NCBI GenBank assembly: GCA_947475895.1
Contig: CANJMF010000022.1
Span: forward strand, 1 to 46,379
Direction of reading: 5' to 3'
DNA length: 46,379 bases
Source: Fidelibacterota bacterium
GTDB taxonomy: Bacteria > Pseudomonadota > Alphaproteobacteria > Rhodospirillales > Rhodospirillaceae
In this document: positions 1 to 9,845 of the stretch, in pieces
Position numbering within the stretch: the stretch's first letter is position 1
Layout of the letters: each line of letters starts with the position of its first letter
The notes under the pieces: generated by a model
The model's database searches: none
What the model was told of the DNA's origin: nothing
What the model saw: the letters and a program-made list of their open reading frames with translations, nothing else
Made by a program: the position numbers and the translations under genes

Positions 1-282
1 GACTGGCTGCAGCGGATCGGATCGAAGACCCTGTTCATTGCACCGGGCATCCCATGGGAGAATGGCTACAACGAAAGCTTCAACGGCAAACTCAGAGATG
101 AATTACTGAACGGCGAAATCTTCTACAGCCTGAAGGAGGCCAAGGTCGTGATCGAACAATGGCGCAAGCACTACAACACCAAGCGGCCCCATTCAGCGCT
201 CGGCTATAGGCCACCGGCGCCGGTGGCCGATAGCCCGATTCCAACACCACTCGAACAAAGCCAAAGTCATGCAGTAGACTAA
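1..282 (+). CDS. IS3-family transposase (integrase core), C-terminal part
   Basis: Partial CDS open from the first base, 93 residues to the TAA at 280-282. It is the C-terminal end of an rve integrase-core transposase (OrfB type). The signature is [19 protein letters not shown], which carries the last acidic residue of the DDE triad, followed by the typical [16 protein letters not shown] tail. It catalyses strand transfer during IS transposition. The N-terminal part and any OrfA lie upstream of the window. Confidence 0.93.
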   Translation, partial: DWLQRIGSKTLFIAPGIPWENGYNESFNGKLRDELLNGEIFYSLKEAKVVIEQWRKHYNTKRPHSALGYRPPAPVADSPIPTPLEQSQSHAVD

Positions 283-315
283 CATCTCGACTGGTACAGA
301 AAATCGGTCAGGTCA
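1..315 (+). mobile_element. Right end of an IS3-family insertion sequence
   Basis: The 3' end of an IS3-family element, cut by the window edge. It holds the transposase C-terminus (1-282) and a terminal inverted repeat that ends at 315. Read from the outside, the end begins TGACCTGACC and continues to about 282, resembling the ends of the IS407 subgroup. The outermost bases, TCA at 313-315, form the TGA stop of the adjacent truncated PEP synthase gene, which fixes the insertion boundary. The left end and the target-site duplication lie outside the window. Confidence 0.85.
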
Positions 316-2088
316 GCCTAACAGCGCCGCGTACTCGTTTGTCTTGAAGTCACTCGTGCGGACGATAACCGGCAGTGGGTAGGAAAGGGCGGCCAAACGG
401 GCCATGCCGCGGGCAAGCCGATCAACGAAGTATTCCTTTTTGTCCTCATTCTCCGTCAATGCCGCGATCGTTCGCCGTGCTTTTTGGTCAGCGAGCTCGG
501 AGAACCGTGCCAATGCCAGCGGATGGATCTTGATATGATTAGCGATGATGAACTCCATGCGCGCGAGGCCGATCCCCGCCGTCGGAAGGCGCCACCAGCG
601 CATGGCAGCGGCCGGGTTCGCGAGATTCACCATGATCTTCGTCCGTGTACGCTTTACGTGTGAAGGGTTAATCGACTTTGCGGCAAATCGAGCCGCACCG
701 GCATAGACCTTGCCCTCGTCTCCTTCGCAGGTGGATACGGTCACTACTTGCCCGTTCTTGAGGTCTCTGGTTAATGGGGCGCCGATGACAGCCGGTATGC
801 CGAACTCGCGGCTAACGATTGCCGCATGTGACGTCCGGCCTCCTTGCTCCGTAATAATGGCACGTGCCCGACGCATGACTGGAACCCAATCGGGATCCGT
901 ATGGCGTGCGACAAGAATACCGCCTTTCGGAAAGATCGCGGCATCCTTAGCGTTCGTCATACGAAAAACCGGACCAATAGCGATGCCGGCACCGACAGCT
1001 AAACCGCTTGCCATAAGTCGGCCCGCTCGTGTGATCCGGTAGCTTGTGAGAGTTGAAGGCGCATGAGATTGAAAGGTTTCAGGTCGCGCCTGCAGGATAT
1101 AGAGTCGATTTGACACGCCATCCTTGCCCCATTCGATGTCCATGGGCTTGCCATAGTGCGCTTCTATTGCGACGGCCCACTTAGCGAGCTTGAGGATTTC
1201 CCGGTCGCTGAGGACAAAAGACATTTGCTCGCGGCGGGACGTGGGAACGACTTTCGTCGCGGTTCTATGACCTTGGCCATAGACCATTTTTGACTTAGCG
1301 CCGCCTCGGGATTTTTCAACGATGGGCGTTAGCCGGGGTTGATCCAGGAGAGCTTTGAAGATCATATAAGAGTCGGGCGTTATCGTGCCCTTTACCACCA
1401 TTTCGCCGAGACCCCATGCGCCTTCAATGCGCACGACGCCGGGGAAGCCGCTCTCCGGATCAAGCGTGAACATGACGCCGGCACCACCCTTGTCGGACCG
1501 CACCATCGTTTGCACGCCGACCGAAAGCGCGACCTTCATATCGTCAAATCGATTGCGCGCGCGATAGACGATGGCGCGATCGTTGAAGAGGGACGCCATA
1601 CAACGACGACAAGAGGCAAGCAACGCGCGCTCACCGCGGATGTTCAGAAAACTCTCGTGCTGTCCCGCGAAACTGGCATTAGGCAAGTCCTCGGCCGTTG
1701 CGCTCGAACGCACGGCAACGGATCGCGACCCCGCGCGACGGACCAGGGCGCGATACGCCTTGAGAATGTCTTCGCGCAGGTCTATCGGAAGCGAAGCTTT
1801 CAGTATGAGGTTGCGAACGGCAGCACCCGCCGCCGACAACGCCAGTTCTCCCTTGTGATAGCGTTGCAGCAGAGTTGCAATGGGTTCGCGTAGCGCGTTT
1901 CCATCGATAAAGGCCCAATATGCCGTCGCCGTGATAGCAAACCCCGCGGGCACAGGAATATTCCTGCCCCGAAACGCAGTCACCATTTCGCCAAGTGACG
2001 CATTCTTACCGCCCACCTGGCCGATATCCTTCATACGCAAGCTCTCGAAGGGCCGAATGAAAGGGCGTTTTCGATCATGACCGAACAC
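313..2088 (-). pseudogene. ppsA: Phosphoenolpyruvate synthase, truncated by the IS
   Basis: PEP synthase makes PEP from pyruvate and ATP. The 591 residues hold the N-terminal ATP-binding domain (about 1-340) and the phosphohistidine swivel domain, with the catalytic His in GGRTSHAAIV near residue 418. Only the start of the C-terminal PEP/pyruvate barrel remains. The protein stops at TNEYAALLG, where family members continue for about 200 residues including the active-site Cys, so synthase activity should be lost. The TGA stop is supplied by the end of the IS. The start is GTG at 2088, 3 bp after the stop of the upstream L,D-transpeptidase gene, so the two form one operon. A truncated but expressed protein cannot be excluded. 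Confidence 0.9.
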
Positions 2089-2091
2089 GGC

Positions 2092-3699
2092 TCACGATCC
2101 TTCCGGAATGTGCGGGGCCGTCGGGTCACGCGATAACGGCGCGCTTCGCGCGCCGCGGAGGGCAGCGTCCCTTCCGTAGACGTCGGGTCGAAAATTCATC
2201 GACCCGTTCTCGTCGGCGTATGCCGTAAAATAAAGAAGGTAGACTGGAAGTGACTGCGCGAGATGCACAGTTGCTGTACGACCATCCGCAAGCGCGCCGG
2301 AAAGATCGCTTTCAAGCCAAACGGCGGGATTGTCGATGAGCCGCTCCGCCAGTTCGTTTGCGCACTCGACGCGAATGCATCCATGACTGAGCGCACGCGT
2401 CGGCTTCTCGAACAATGACCTGTCCGGCGTATCATGCAGGTACACATCGAATCCGTTTGGCATTTCGAACTTCACAAGCCCTAAAGCATTGTGCGGGCCA
2501 GGTATTTGGCGGAGCTGGAAGGGAAAAGTCGTCCGCGAGTAGGTCTGCCAGTCCAGCTGCAGTCCGAATGGGTCGGTGCTCCGGTCAAGAATTTCAATGT
2601 TGCTTCGCTCAAGGTAAGTCGGGTCGCGGCGCAAGCGCGGGAGGATTTCCTTGACAGCAATCGAGCGCGGTATTGTCCAACTGGGGTTGAACGTCACTGC
2701 CGCAATATTTGCAGTCATCACCGGCGTGGGATGGATCGGATCCCCGACAATGACGCGGGACGTATAAATGGGAGCGCCATTGTTCACCAATTCGAGCCGC
2801 GCGGCGGCTGTATTCACAGCGATGTAGCGTTTCGGCCAAACCCGCGGCAGGAGGCGCCAATATTCGAGATTGATGGCAATTTGCTCTGCCCGCGCAGCGG
2901 GCGACACGTTCAAGGCTGCTAATGTGGCGGGACCGACGCGGCCGTCAACCGCCAATCCGTGAAGGCTTTGAAAATGTTTAACGGCATTACTCACGGCGTC
3001 GCCCGATACATCCCCATCAAGCAAGTCGCCCAACAGGACGAGACGGCGCATCACCTCGGGTGTCCGGGCATCGTTTGTATCTAGATGCACCTCGACCGAT
3101 GTATCAAGCGGAGTCCAGGTTTCCACCGCCAGACGTAAGTAGCGCAGGAGGGCGACACGCAGATTGCGGTATGCGCTCGCGTTGGGCCGTAGGTCATCGA
3201 ATAGCGCACTCAGGCGATCATTTCGCACAGCGTCGATCGTGACATCAACGAGGGCTTTCTTTGGGACTGTCAGCGACCAGCCCGGGATCGTTTCCGGTGC
3301 TGTCGATCCCCCCGCGAGGATATATGCAGCGCGCAAGATCTCCTGCGTGGCGATTACATCGGCCCGCGCTTGCGATCTGACGTCAGGATTTTGAAAATTT
3401 CCCAATTGCTGGACATCGATTCCGTCTGACTCGAGACTTGCGAGCAATTTGATCAGAGTCAGCTGCCGCGACGGCGTGGCCCAGATCAAAGACCCGCCAA
3501 GACCTTCATAGATCGCACGCAGCTCGGTCCGCTCGGTCTCTTTAACGTCAACTGGGAGAATATCGTTCAGCGCAATCGGGGCAGCCGCAGTGGCGCCCAT
3601 GGCAACATTTGTTACGCCTAAAACGAAAACGATCACACCCCACCCACATATACGCTTCCAGTTACGCAGAAAGGTGGAAACGCGGCGCTTTAGCAGCAT
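2092..3699 (-). CDS. L,D-transpeptidase (YcbB/LdtD-like)
   Basis: A periplasmic enzyme of 535 residues, expected to form 3-3 peptidoglycan cross-links or attach proteins to the wall. It has an N-terminal hydrophobic segment ending near AMGATAAAP, a central peptidoglycan-binding repeat (LHGLAVDGRVGPATLAALN) and a C-terminal YkuD domain with the motif SHGCIRVE. The catalytic Cys is near residue 441 and the upstream HDTPDRS His is present. ATG at 3699 is preferred to TTG at 3714 because TGAGG sits about 7 bases before it. It precedes ppsA in an operon and is divergent from the fimbrial genes, with an FNR/FixK-type box about 61 bp upstream of the start. A paralog lies at 24588-26252. Confidence 0.92.
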   Translation of the reverse strand: MLLKRRVSTFLRNWKRICGWGVIVFVLGVTNVAMGATAAAPIALNDILPVDVKETERTELRAIYEGLGGSLIWATPSRQLTLIKLLASLESDGIDVQQLGNFQNPDVRSQARADVIATQEILRAAYILAGGSTAPETIPGWSLTVPKKALVDVTIDAVRNDRLSALFDDLRPNASAYRNLRVALLRYLRLAVETWTPLDTSVEVHLDTNDARTPEVMRRLVLLGDLLDGDVSGDAVSNAVKHFQSLHGLAVDGRVGPATLAALNVSPAARAEQIAINLEYWRLLPRVWPKRYIAVNTAAARLELVNNGAPIYTSRVIVGDPIHPTPVMTANIAAVTFNPSWTIPRSIAVKEILPRLRRDPTYLERSNIEILDRSTDPFGLQLDWQTYSRTTFPFQLRQIPGPHNALGLVKFEMPNGFDVYLHDTPDRSLFEKPTRALSHGCIRVECANELAERLIDNPAVWLESDLSGALADGRTATVHLAQSLPVYLLYFTAYADENGSMNFRPDVYGRDAALRGARSAPLSRDPTAPHIPEGS

Positions 3700-3768
3700 G
3701 ACGAACCTCAACAACAGATAACAGGACTCTCAGTTTGCCCAAATTAGAGTCGGGTGGCGGCCACTTCA

Positions 3769-3782
3769 TTGATTGTGATCAA
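3769..3782. promoter_or_regulatory. FNR/FixK-type box
   Basis: TTGATTGTGATCAA is a perfect match to the TTGAT-N4-ATCAA operator of FNR/FixK/Anr regulators. It lies between the divergent L,D-transpeptidase (start 3699) and fimbrial subunit (start 3849) genes. The same 14 bases recur at 11021-11034. A centre at -41.5 would put start sites near 3734 (minus strand) and 3817 (plus strand), both plausible. The regulator gene is not in the window. Confidence 0.75.
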
Positions 3783-3800
3783 GCGCAGTCTTTGGACCAA

Positions 3801-3814
3801 TTGACTGCAATCAA
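3801..3814. promoter_or_regulatory. Second FNR/FixK-like half-conserved box
   Basis: TTGACTGCAATCAA fits the looser FixK core TTGA-N6-TCAA. Its centre is 32 bp, about three helical turns, from the box at 3769-3782, on the same face of the DNA and close to the first fimbrial start codon. It could be a second binding site or a repressing one. Confidence 0.45.
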
Positions 3815-3848
3815 GGCGCGGCTCGCGCCGTCCCCCTCACATAACCGC

Positions 3849-4409
3849 ATGTATCGCATTTCTTTTCATCAGCCGGGCCGTAACATCGGCTTCGCGCCCA
3901 CCGTCGCTTTGGTGATGGTGGGACTCGCGTTTTTTGCGAGTGATCCCGTGACCGCCGCCACGCAAATCCTATTGTCGGGCAGCATCGCGCAGAAATGTTC
4001 CATTGCCGTTGCAGCGTCGGCGGAAGCGGCCGCGTTGATGCTCGACGATGGCGTTCAACACGTTGTCATCGGCACCGTTCTGCAAGATTGCAACGGGCGG
4101 CGTGGCTACACGCTCGAAGTCTTTTCTACAAACTGCTTGGCTGCGCCGGTTGGCGCGAAGCTTCTCACCGCCGGTTCCACGCAAGGAATCGGTTACTCGG
4201 TGGAGGCGCGCAATCCCACGAATGGAGGGAGCGCTTCGGTTGTCACCGGCCTATTGGCCAATACCTGTACCGGCCAGATAGCGCGGGATGTCACTCACGC
4301 GCTCATTAAGGACGAAATCAGCACGCTTTACATCAATTACACCGGCATCGCAGGGCTCGACGCCGGGGTCTATCAGGATGTCGTCACTGTCGCCATCACC
4401 ACAAAGTGA
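3849..4409 (+). CDS. Fimbrial subunit 1 (spore coat U-like pilin)
   Basis: A 186-residue exported protein, first of three tandem paralogs at the head of a chaperone-usher locus. It has a signal peptide to about residue 36 (SDPVTAA), then a beta-rich domain with four Cys in two likely disulfides (QKCSIAV, QDCNGRRGY, STNCLAAP, NTCTGQI). The pattern GSIAQ-C...VGTV.Q-C...GYTL is shared with the next two genes. Such proteins are secreted by the usher and assembled into a surface fibre. ATG 3849 gives the signal peptide directly at the N-terminus; there is no strong ribosome binding site. The assignment to the archaic (Csu-like) class is inferred from locus order and weak similarity. Confidence 0.7.
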   Translation: MYRISFHQPGRNIGFAPTVALVMVGLAFFASDPVTAATQILLSGSIAQKCSIAVAASAEAAALMLDDGVQHVVIGTVLQDCNGRRGYTLEVFSTNCLAAPVGAKLLTAGSTQGIGYSVEARNPTNGGSASVVTGLLANTCTGQIARDVTHALIKDEISTLYINYTGIAGLDAGVYQDVVTVAITTK

Positions 4410-4521
4410 CGACTACGTACGTAGTGACGCCTATCAACGCTGTACCAGGCCGGGCGCGCGAGATTTACCACCGTTAAGAGAATCGGCCGTCAGTAAGAGC
4501 ATCGAAAGGACATTGGTTTCC

Positions 4522-5085
4522 ATGGTTGCGAGGAACAAGAACGTACAGAAGGTACTGAAAAGCGGCACCGTTGCCGTTGTGAGTATCGCGGCGATTACCG
4601 CCGCGATCTTCGGTCTCGGTCCGGCCAACGCCGCAAACCAGATCATCCTGACCGGCAGCATCGCGCAAAACTGCACGCTCAATGTCACGCCCGATCCTGC
4701 GGCGCTGACCTTGAATCTCACCGGTGGAGCGCAACGCGTGACGGTCGGCACCGTCTCGCAGAACTGCAACAAGAAGGCCGGATACACGCTGGTCGTTAGC
4801 TCGGCCAACTGCGCTGCAGCCCCGACCGGCGCGAAGCTGGTTGGCACTGTGGGCGGTGAGGCTTTGGCTTACTCGGTGGAATCGCAAAACCCTACGACCG
4901 GCGGCAGCGCGGCCGGCGTCACGGGGCTGCTCGCCACCAGTTGTACGGCACAGAATGCCCGCGTCGTCAGCAATGCCAAGATCACCGGTGAGAACAGCAC
5001 CGTGTTCGTAAACTACACCGGCAACGCGGGCCTTGGCGCGGACACCTACCAGGACACGCTAACCCTCACCATGAACGTCAACTAA
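4522..5085 (+). CDS. Fimbrial subunit 2
   Basis: A 187-residue paralog of the preceding gene, with a signal peptide ending near GPANAANQ and the conserved domain GSIAQNC...VGTVSQNC...GYTLVVSSANC...TYQDTLTLTM. All four Cys positions match subunit 1. ATG 4522 follows GAAAGGACA by about 11 bases. The closer match to subunit 3 than to subunit 1 suggests successive duplication. A T7 tract after a short GC stem follows the stop and could reduce read-through to downstream genes. Confidence 0.72.
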   Translation: MVARNKNVQKVLKSGTVAVVSIAAITAAIFGLGPANAANQIILTGSIAQNCTLNVTPDPAALTLNLTGGAQRVTVGTVSQNCNKKAGYTLVVSSANCAAAPTGAKLVGTVGGEALAYSVESQNPTTGGSAAGVTGLLATSCTAQNARVVSNAKITGENSTVFVNYTGNAGLGADTYQDTLTLTMNVN

Positions 5086-5118
5086 GCGCGCCCCGCGGTT
5101 TTTTTGGAGCATCACATT

Positions 5119-5655
5119 ATGACTAAGACGACTTCTCTTTGGCTGCGCATCAGCGCGGGCGTTTCGGCCGCGATCCTCGCCGCCGCCGCCACGCCGGGAT
5201 TTGCCGCCAACACGATTCCACTTTCAGGTACGGCGGGTGCGGTCTGCAGCATCAGCACAACCGTCGACCCCGGTGCGGCCAATCTGCCAATCACGACGCC
5301 AGGCGCGCAGACCGTTACGGTGGGTACCGTGCTCCAATCTTGCAACATCGCCGCTGGTTACACGCTGACCGTGGCATCGGCTAACTGCGCCTCGGTTCCC
5401 ATCGGAGCAAAACTCGTTCAGGGTTCGAATAATTTGCCGTTTAGCGTGAATGCGACCAATCCGACCACTGGCGGTAGTACTGCCTCAGTGACTGGGCTGC
5501 TCGGTAGCACCTGCACCGGTCAGATCGCCCGCGATGTCACGGGGGCTACCATCACCAGCGAGACCAGCACCATCGCCGCCGCTTTTACCGGCAGCGCCAC
5601 CCTATTCCCTGGCACCTACCAGGACACGCTCACCTTCACCATGACCACGAAATAG
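5119..5655 (+). CDS. Fimbrial subunit 3
   Basis: A 178-residue paralog of subunits 1 and 2. Its signal peptide ends near TPGFAANT, followed by a beta-rich domain with the same Cys spacing (GAVCSIS, QSCNIAAGY, SANCASV, STCTGQI) and the same C-terminal TYQDTLTFTM strand. ATG 5119 is preceded by GGAG at 5106-5109. It ends 13 bp before the chaperone gene, so it is probably co-transcribed with it. Three near-identical folds in tandem suggest a major subunit plus minor or alternative subunits. Confidence 0.72.
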   Translation: MTKTTSLWLRISAGVSAAILAAAATPGFAANTIPLSGTAGAVCSISTTVDPGAANLPITTPGAQTVTVGTVLQSCNIAAGYTLTVASANCASVPIGAKLVQGSNNLPFSVNATNPTTGGSTASVTGLLGSTCTGQIARDVTGATITSETSTIAAAFTGSATLFPGTYQDTLTFTMTTK

Positions 5656-5668
5656 GGATTCAGCCATC

Positions 5669-6405
5669 ATGTCGTTCAAGACTTTTTTGTTCTCTACAGC
5701 TTTCGCCACCGTAATCGCCGGCGGCGCCGCTTCGGCCTTCGAAGTCACGCCGATCACCAAGGATTTCGACCCCAGCGGCCGTGGCGCCAACCAAAGCTTC
5801 CAGCTCACGAACGACCGTGACGAGCAAGTCACGGTCAGTGTTTCGGTCGCGACGCGCCAAGTCGATGCCGACGGCAAGGAAATTCATAATCCAACAACCG
5901 ACTTCACCGTGTTCCCGACGGAGGTGGTATTGCCACCGCGCGGGGCGCAGGTGGTGCGCGCCCGCTGGAACGGCGCGCCAACCCGAAGGCCGAACTCGCC
6001 TACCGCATCATTGCCGAAGAAACGCCGGTCAAACAGCGCCGCGACGCACCTGGTGCGGCGATCTATATGACCGTGCGCTACGTCGGCTCACTCTATGTCG
6101 TACCGAAGGGTGCTAAGGGCGACGTCACGGTGACGTCTGCGCAACGCGCTACGGCGCAAGACGGCAAGCCGGTGCTGGAACTTATGCTCGAGAACCGCGG
6201 CAACAGCCACGTCATCATGGAGGATCCTAGCCTCAAGCTGACCGTGGGCACCGTAAGCAAGACGCTCAATGCCGCTGCTCTTGAAGGCAGCGTCGCTGGC
6301 GAGAATGTACTCGCTCAGCACGCGCGTCGCTTCGCCATCGCTTGGCCCGAAGGTCTGCCGCAAGGCGCGATTAAAGCGGAACTCGCTTACACCGCGCAGC
6401 GCTAA
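5669..6405 (+). pseudogene. Fimbrial periplasmic chaperone, frameshifted
   Basis: A PapD-type periplasmic chaperone that holds subunits before usher delivery. The first part (5669 onward) has a signal peptide and the G1-strand region TDFTVFPTEVVLPPRGAQVV. After WNG, near residue 102, homology continues one frame back as ANPKAELAYRIIAEETPV and runs on to 6405 through MTVRYVGSLYVVPKGA. The shift lies in the GC run at about 5972-5980 and is equivalent to loss of one base. The rebuilt protein is about 245 residues, normal for the family. As written the gene cannot make a complete chaperone; a sequencing error is the alternative. Confidence 0.85.
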
Positions 6406-6429
6406 CGAAGACGACGGTGGGCCGGCTAC

Positions 6430-8924
6430 GTGATTGGGTGGGCACGCCGTTGCAGGCCGGTGGAGGCATTGATCGCCGCCGGCCTGCTCGCGTTCCTGCT
6501 AGGAACGTGCCCCGCCCAGGCGCAGACGCCGCACGATATGGCCACGGCTCACCACATGGACATTCCTGTGTTGATGGACAAGCTGGAGATCGGCATCGCC
6601 GACGCCGAATTCGGCCCTGGCTACGATCTTATCTCGCTCGATTCACAAGTCGTTCTCGGATGGCTCAAGCCGGTCCTCGCCGAAAAGGTCTACACTGAGC
6701 TTGCGCGTCGTCTAGCGGCAAATGCCCGCATGGCGCCAAGTGCGCTCTCGACCGTCGGTCTTGGCCTTGAGTTCGACGCTGCTGCACTCGAAGTGCATCT
6801 CGTCGTTCCGGCCCAATTGCGCCGGGGTGTGAATCTGCCGCTCAACCAGCGCGACACGTTACGGCTGGAGCGTGAAGTGCCGCTCGCACCCGCGCGCACC
6901 AGCGGTTATGTCAACATGCGCCTCGGCCAAGACTACGTGGCCTCCAAGGGCGATCCTGCCGCCGGTTGGCAATCGACCGTGGTTGATCTCGATGGCGCGG
7001 TATCGATGTTCGGCGCGACCCTCGAAGGGATTGCCACCCACCGCAGTGGCGCTGGCGGGGGGTGGACGCGCGGCGACGCGCGTCTCGTCTATGACTTCGT
7101 CGAGAGCCGCACGCGGCTCGCCGCCGGCGATCTCAGCTACGGCGTGGACGGTTTCGGCAGCTTTGCGCGAGCGGGCGGGCTCTCCTTCGGGCGCGATTTC
7201 GGCTTGCAGCCTTATCGATCCAGCGCGCCCATCGGCCAACGCAACCTGCTCATCGACCGGCGCTCGCGCGTCGATGTGATCGTCAATGGCCAACGTGTGC
7301 AAACGATAGACATCGCGCCCGGCCAATACAATGTCAGTGATTTTCCGTTCGTGGCGGGCGCCAACGATGTCATGTTGCGTGTCACCGACGAGGTCGGCCG
7401 CGTAGACGTTCTGACGTTTCCGTTCGTTTACGATTCCGCCGTCCTCGCGAACGGCGAACAGGACTTTCAATACGTGATGGGATTCGAGGCGACGCCGACC
7501 ACTCACGGGCGGCGCTACGACGCTACGCGCCCGTTGGTTTCGGCATTTCATGCTTTTGGCGTGACGAATCAGCTGACACTCGGCGCCAATGCCCAAGTGT
7601 CTAGGGATGTGGCGATGGCGGGGATTGAAGGCCGCTGGGCAACGCGCCTTGGCACTGTGCGCGCCGATATTTCCGGCTCGCGCGCCTTTGACATTAGTGG
7701 CACCGCCGCACGGCTGCAGTACCGTTATATGGATGCGACCGAACACAATGCCCTGGACCGCAATATCGAACTGAGCGCCACTTACCGAAGCACCGGGTTT
7801 GCAAGTCTGGGTGCTAACCGTGCCGCCAATCCCATCGCGCTGGACCTCGGCGTGCGTTACGGCCAGCGCCTGGTAGGCCCGATCACTGGCAGCATCGGCG
7901 CCAGTTGGCAAAAGGGCCGTGATGCGACGGGCAATTCCTATTTTTTTGATGCGGGGCTCAGCGCGCCAGTATCACGTGAACTAACGGCCTACGTGCTGTT
8001 CAGCCACAGCCGGTCGACGCAGATGCAGCGCGAGAGCCGCATTTTCCTGGCGCTGTCCTGGTTTCCCTCAGGGTCCGGTGTCATAGCGTCACGGCGACTC
8101 ACGATACCCGGGCAAACGCCTCGCGCCTCCAATGGCATTACACACCCGACCAGTACCTGCGCGGCGTCAGCGCCGATGCCTCGCTTGAACGCAATGACCA
8201 CGTGAACTCCGCACGGGCCGACGTTTCCTATGCCGATTACCGGTTCGATGCCCGGGTGTTTCAGGTCTCGGACTTCGCGCGGGAGCCCGGGGCGGAAGAT
8301 CGGCACCGCACCAGCATCGCTCTCGGCACCGCGCTCGCCTATGCCGATGGACACATCGGGCTCTCCCGGCCGATCACCGACAGCTTTGCACTGATCGCGC
8401 CGCATCCGAGCCTCGCAGGCCAGACCATCGACGTGAATGCCTTTGGTGCCAAACCCGAAGCCAAGACTGATTTCTTGGGACCGGCGATCCTGCCTGATCT
8501 TGCGTCTTACTATCGGTATCAAACCCTGATCGACGCCCAGGCGCTGCCCGCCGGCCTCGACCTCGGCACCGATCACTTTGCGCTGCTGCCGCGCTATCGA
8601 AGCGGTACGCTCATCCGCGTCGGCTCCGGCGCAAATGTTATCCTGCAAGCGGACCTTGTGGACTTCGCCGGGTTGCCGATGGACCTTGAACTCGGCGCGC
8701 TCGTGCTGCCTGCGCGCGAAAGCCATGCGCCCCTCGATTTTTTCACCGACAAGCAGGGTCAACTTCATGTCGCGGGCCTACGCCCCGGCAAGATTGTTAT
8801 TCGCTTGGCGAATTACCCGGAATCGGAAGTCACTCTCGACATTCCGGAGGGCACCGTTGGACCTTACGACGCAGGCACGATCACCATGCCCGTGGCGGTG
8901 CTTCCCCCCAATAGGCCGCATTAA
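6430..8924 (+). pseudogene. Outer-membrane fimbrial usher, frameshifted
   Basis: The usher forms the outer-membrane pore through which subunits are assembled. Visible parts are a signal peptide (to about AQAQ), an N-terminal domain, the long beta-barrel with a plug region (RRSRVDVIVNGQRVQTIDIAPG) and C-terminal beta domains (LASYYRYQ...LRPGKIVIRL). The first frame runs to a TGA at 8203 but homology leaves it near residue 551. The other frame reads TRANASRLQWHYTPDQYLRG from about 8100 and continues to the TAA at 8922-8924. The break, near 8080-8095, equals loss of one base. The rebuilt length is about 831 residues, normal for ushers. GTG 6430 is the best upstream start. Confidence 0.85.
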
Positions 8925-9845
8925 ATGAGACGTTTCCTGTTCCTGCTCATCATTGTTCTCTGCGACGCGCCTGGTCCAGCGCAGGCCTGCGCGCTTTCGA
9001 TCGAGACGACGAGCACGACGAGTTTTGCCGGAGCGGCGGGACGCGGTTATGACGTCTTCGATCCCACGACGTATTTTCAGCCGCTTACGTTTCGTGTACG
9101 CGCGGTTGAGGGCACGTGTCCGTTTTATATAACCGCCGGCCCGGCCAATTCTGCAACCGGTGTCGGCCAGCTTCTCGGGACAGGTGGTACGCTTTCCTTC
9201 GCGGTCTATCGCGAGGCCAACGATGCGCAAGTGTTGCGGGCCGGCGCGTTAGCGACGGCCGCGGAGGTGCTGACAGGACGCCTCAAAGAGAAGGAGACGG
9301 CGTCGTACCAACTCACCTACGCTATCCCCCCACAGCAAATCGTCGCCGCCGGCGCGTTCACTGGCGACGTAGAGATCGCAGTTTACGAAGGCAACGTCGG
9401 CTCGGGCGTGCTGCGCGCTCGCCAGATAGTTCCGCTCAGTACGATGGTCGCCGCCGTTACGGAGCTTTCGTTCGCGCAGGGGCAGTTTGATCCCAACGTC
9501 GGAGTCTATCTCCTCAACTTCAACACGATGCATCGCGGTGACATCAAGGGGGTGACTTTGCACACCCGCTCCAATGGTGGCTACCGCATCTACCTACGAT
9601 CCGTGAATGGTGGCGTCATGCGCCAGCTTGTCCCCCTTGATAACAGTGCCGTTCCCTATACGCTGAGCGTCGACGGCAAGACCATTCCGATCACCGATTC
9701 CGATATCCAGGTCGTCAGTTTTCCTGGCGCCACAAGCCCTTCGGGCAATGCGCATCGGGTCGACGTATTGATTGGTGATATCGCTGGAGTGGCCGCCGGG
9801 GACTATGCCGACCTCATTTCAATCAGTATCTATAGTTTCCGATGA
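8925..9845 (+). CDS. Fimbrial tip adhesin-like protein (two SCPU-type domains)
   Basis: A 306-residue exported protein, about twice the length of the other subunits and placed directly after the usher, as the tip adhesin CsuE is in archaic chaperone-usher systems. The signal peptide ends near GPAQACA. Domain 1 has Cys in the CALSI and GTCPFY contexts. Domain 2 begins around LSTMVAAVTELSFAQG and ends with the typical GDYADLISISIYSF final strand. Its ATG directly follows the usher stop codon (TAAATG), so translation is coupled. The tip role is inferred from position and two-domain size. Confidence 0.68.
   Translation: MRRFLFLLIIVLCDAPGPAQACALSIETTSTTSFAGAAGRGYDVFDPTTYFQPLTFRVRAVEGTCPFYITAGPANSATGVGQLLGTGGTLSFAVYREANDAQVLRAGALATAAEVLTGRLKEKETASYQLTYAIPPQQIVAAGAFTGDVEIAVYEGNVGSGVLRARQIVPLSTMVAAVTELSFAQGQFDPNVGVYLLNFNTMHRGDIKGVTLHTRSNGGYRIYLRSVNGGVMRQLVPLDNSAVPYTLSVDGKTIPITDSDIQVVSFPGATSPSGNAHRVDVLIGDIAGVAAGDYADLISISIYSFR

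Noticed and set aside
6859-7911. Long open frame on the strand opposite the usher gene
   Set aside because: It mirrors the coding frame of the usher, has no ribosome site or domain, and is a product of GC-rich codon use.
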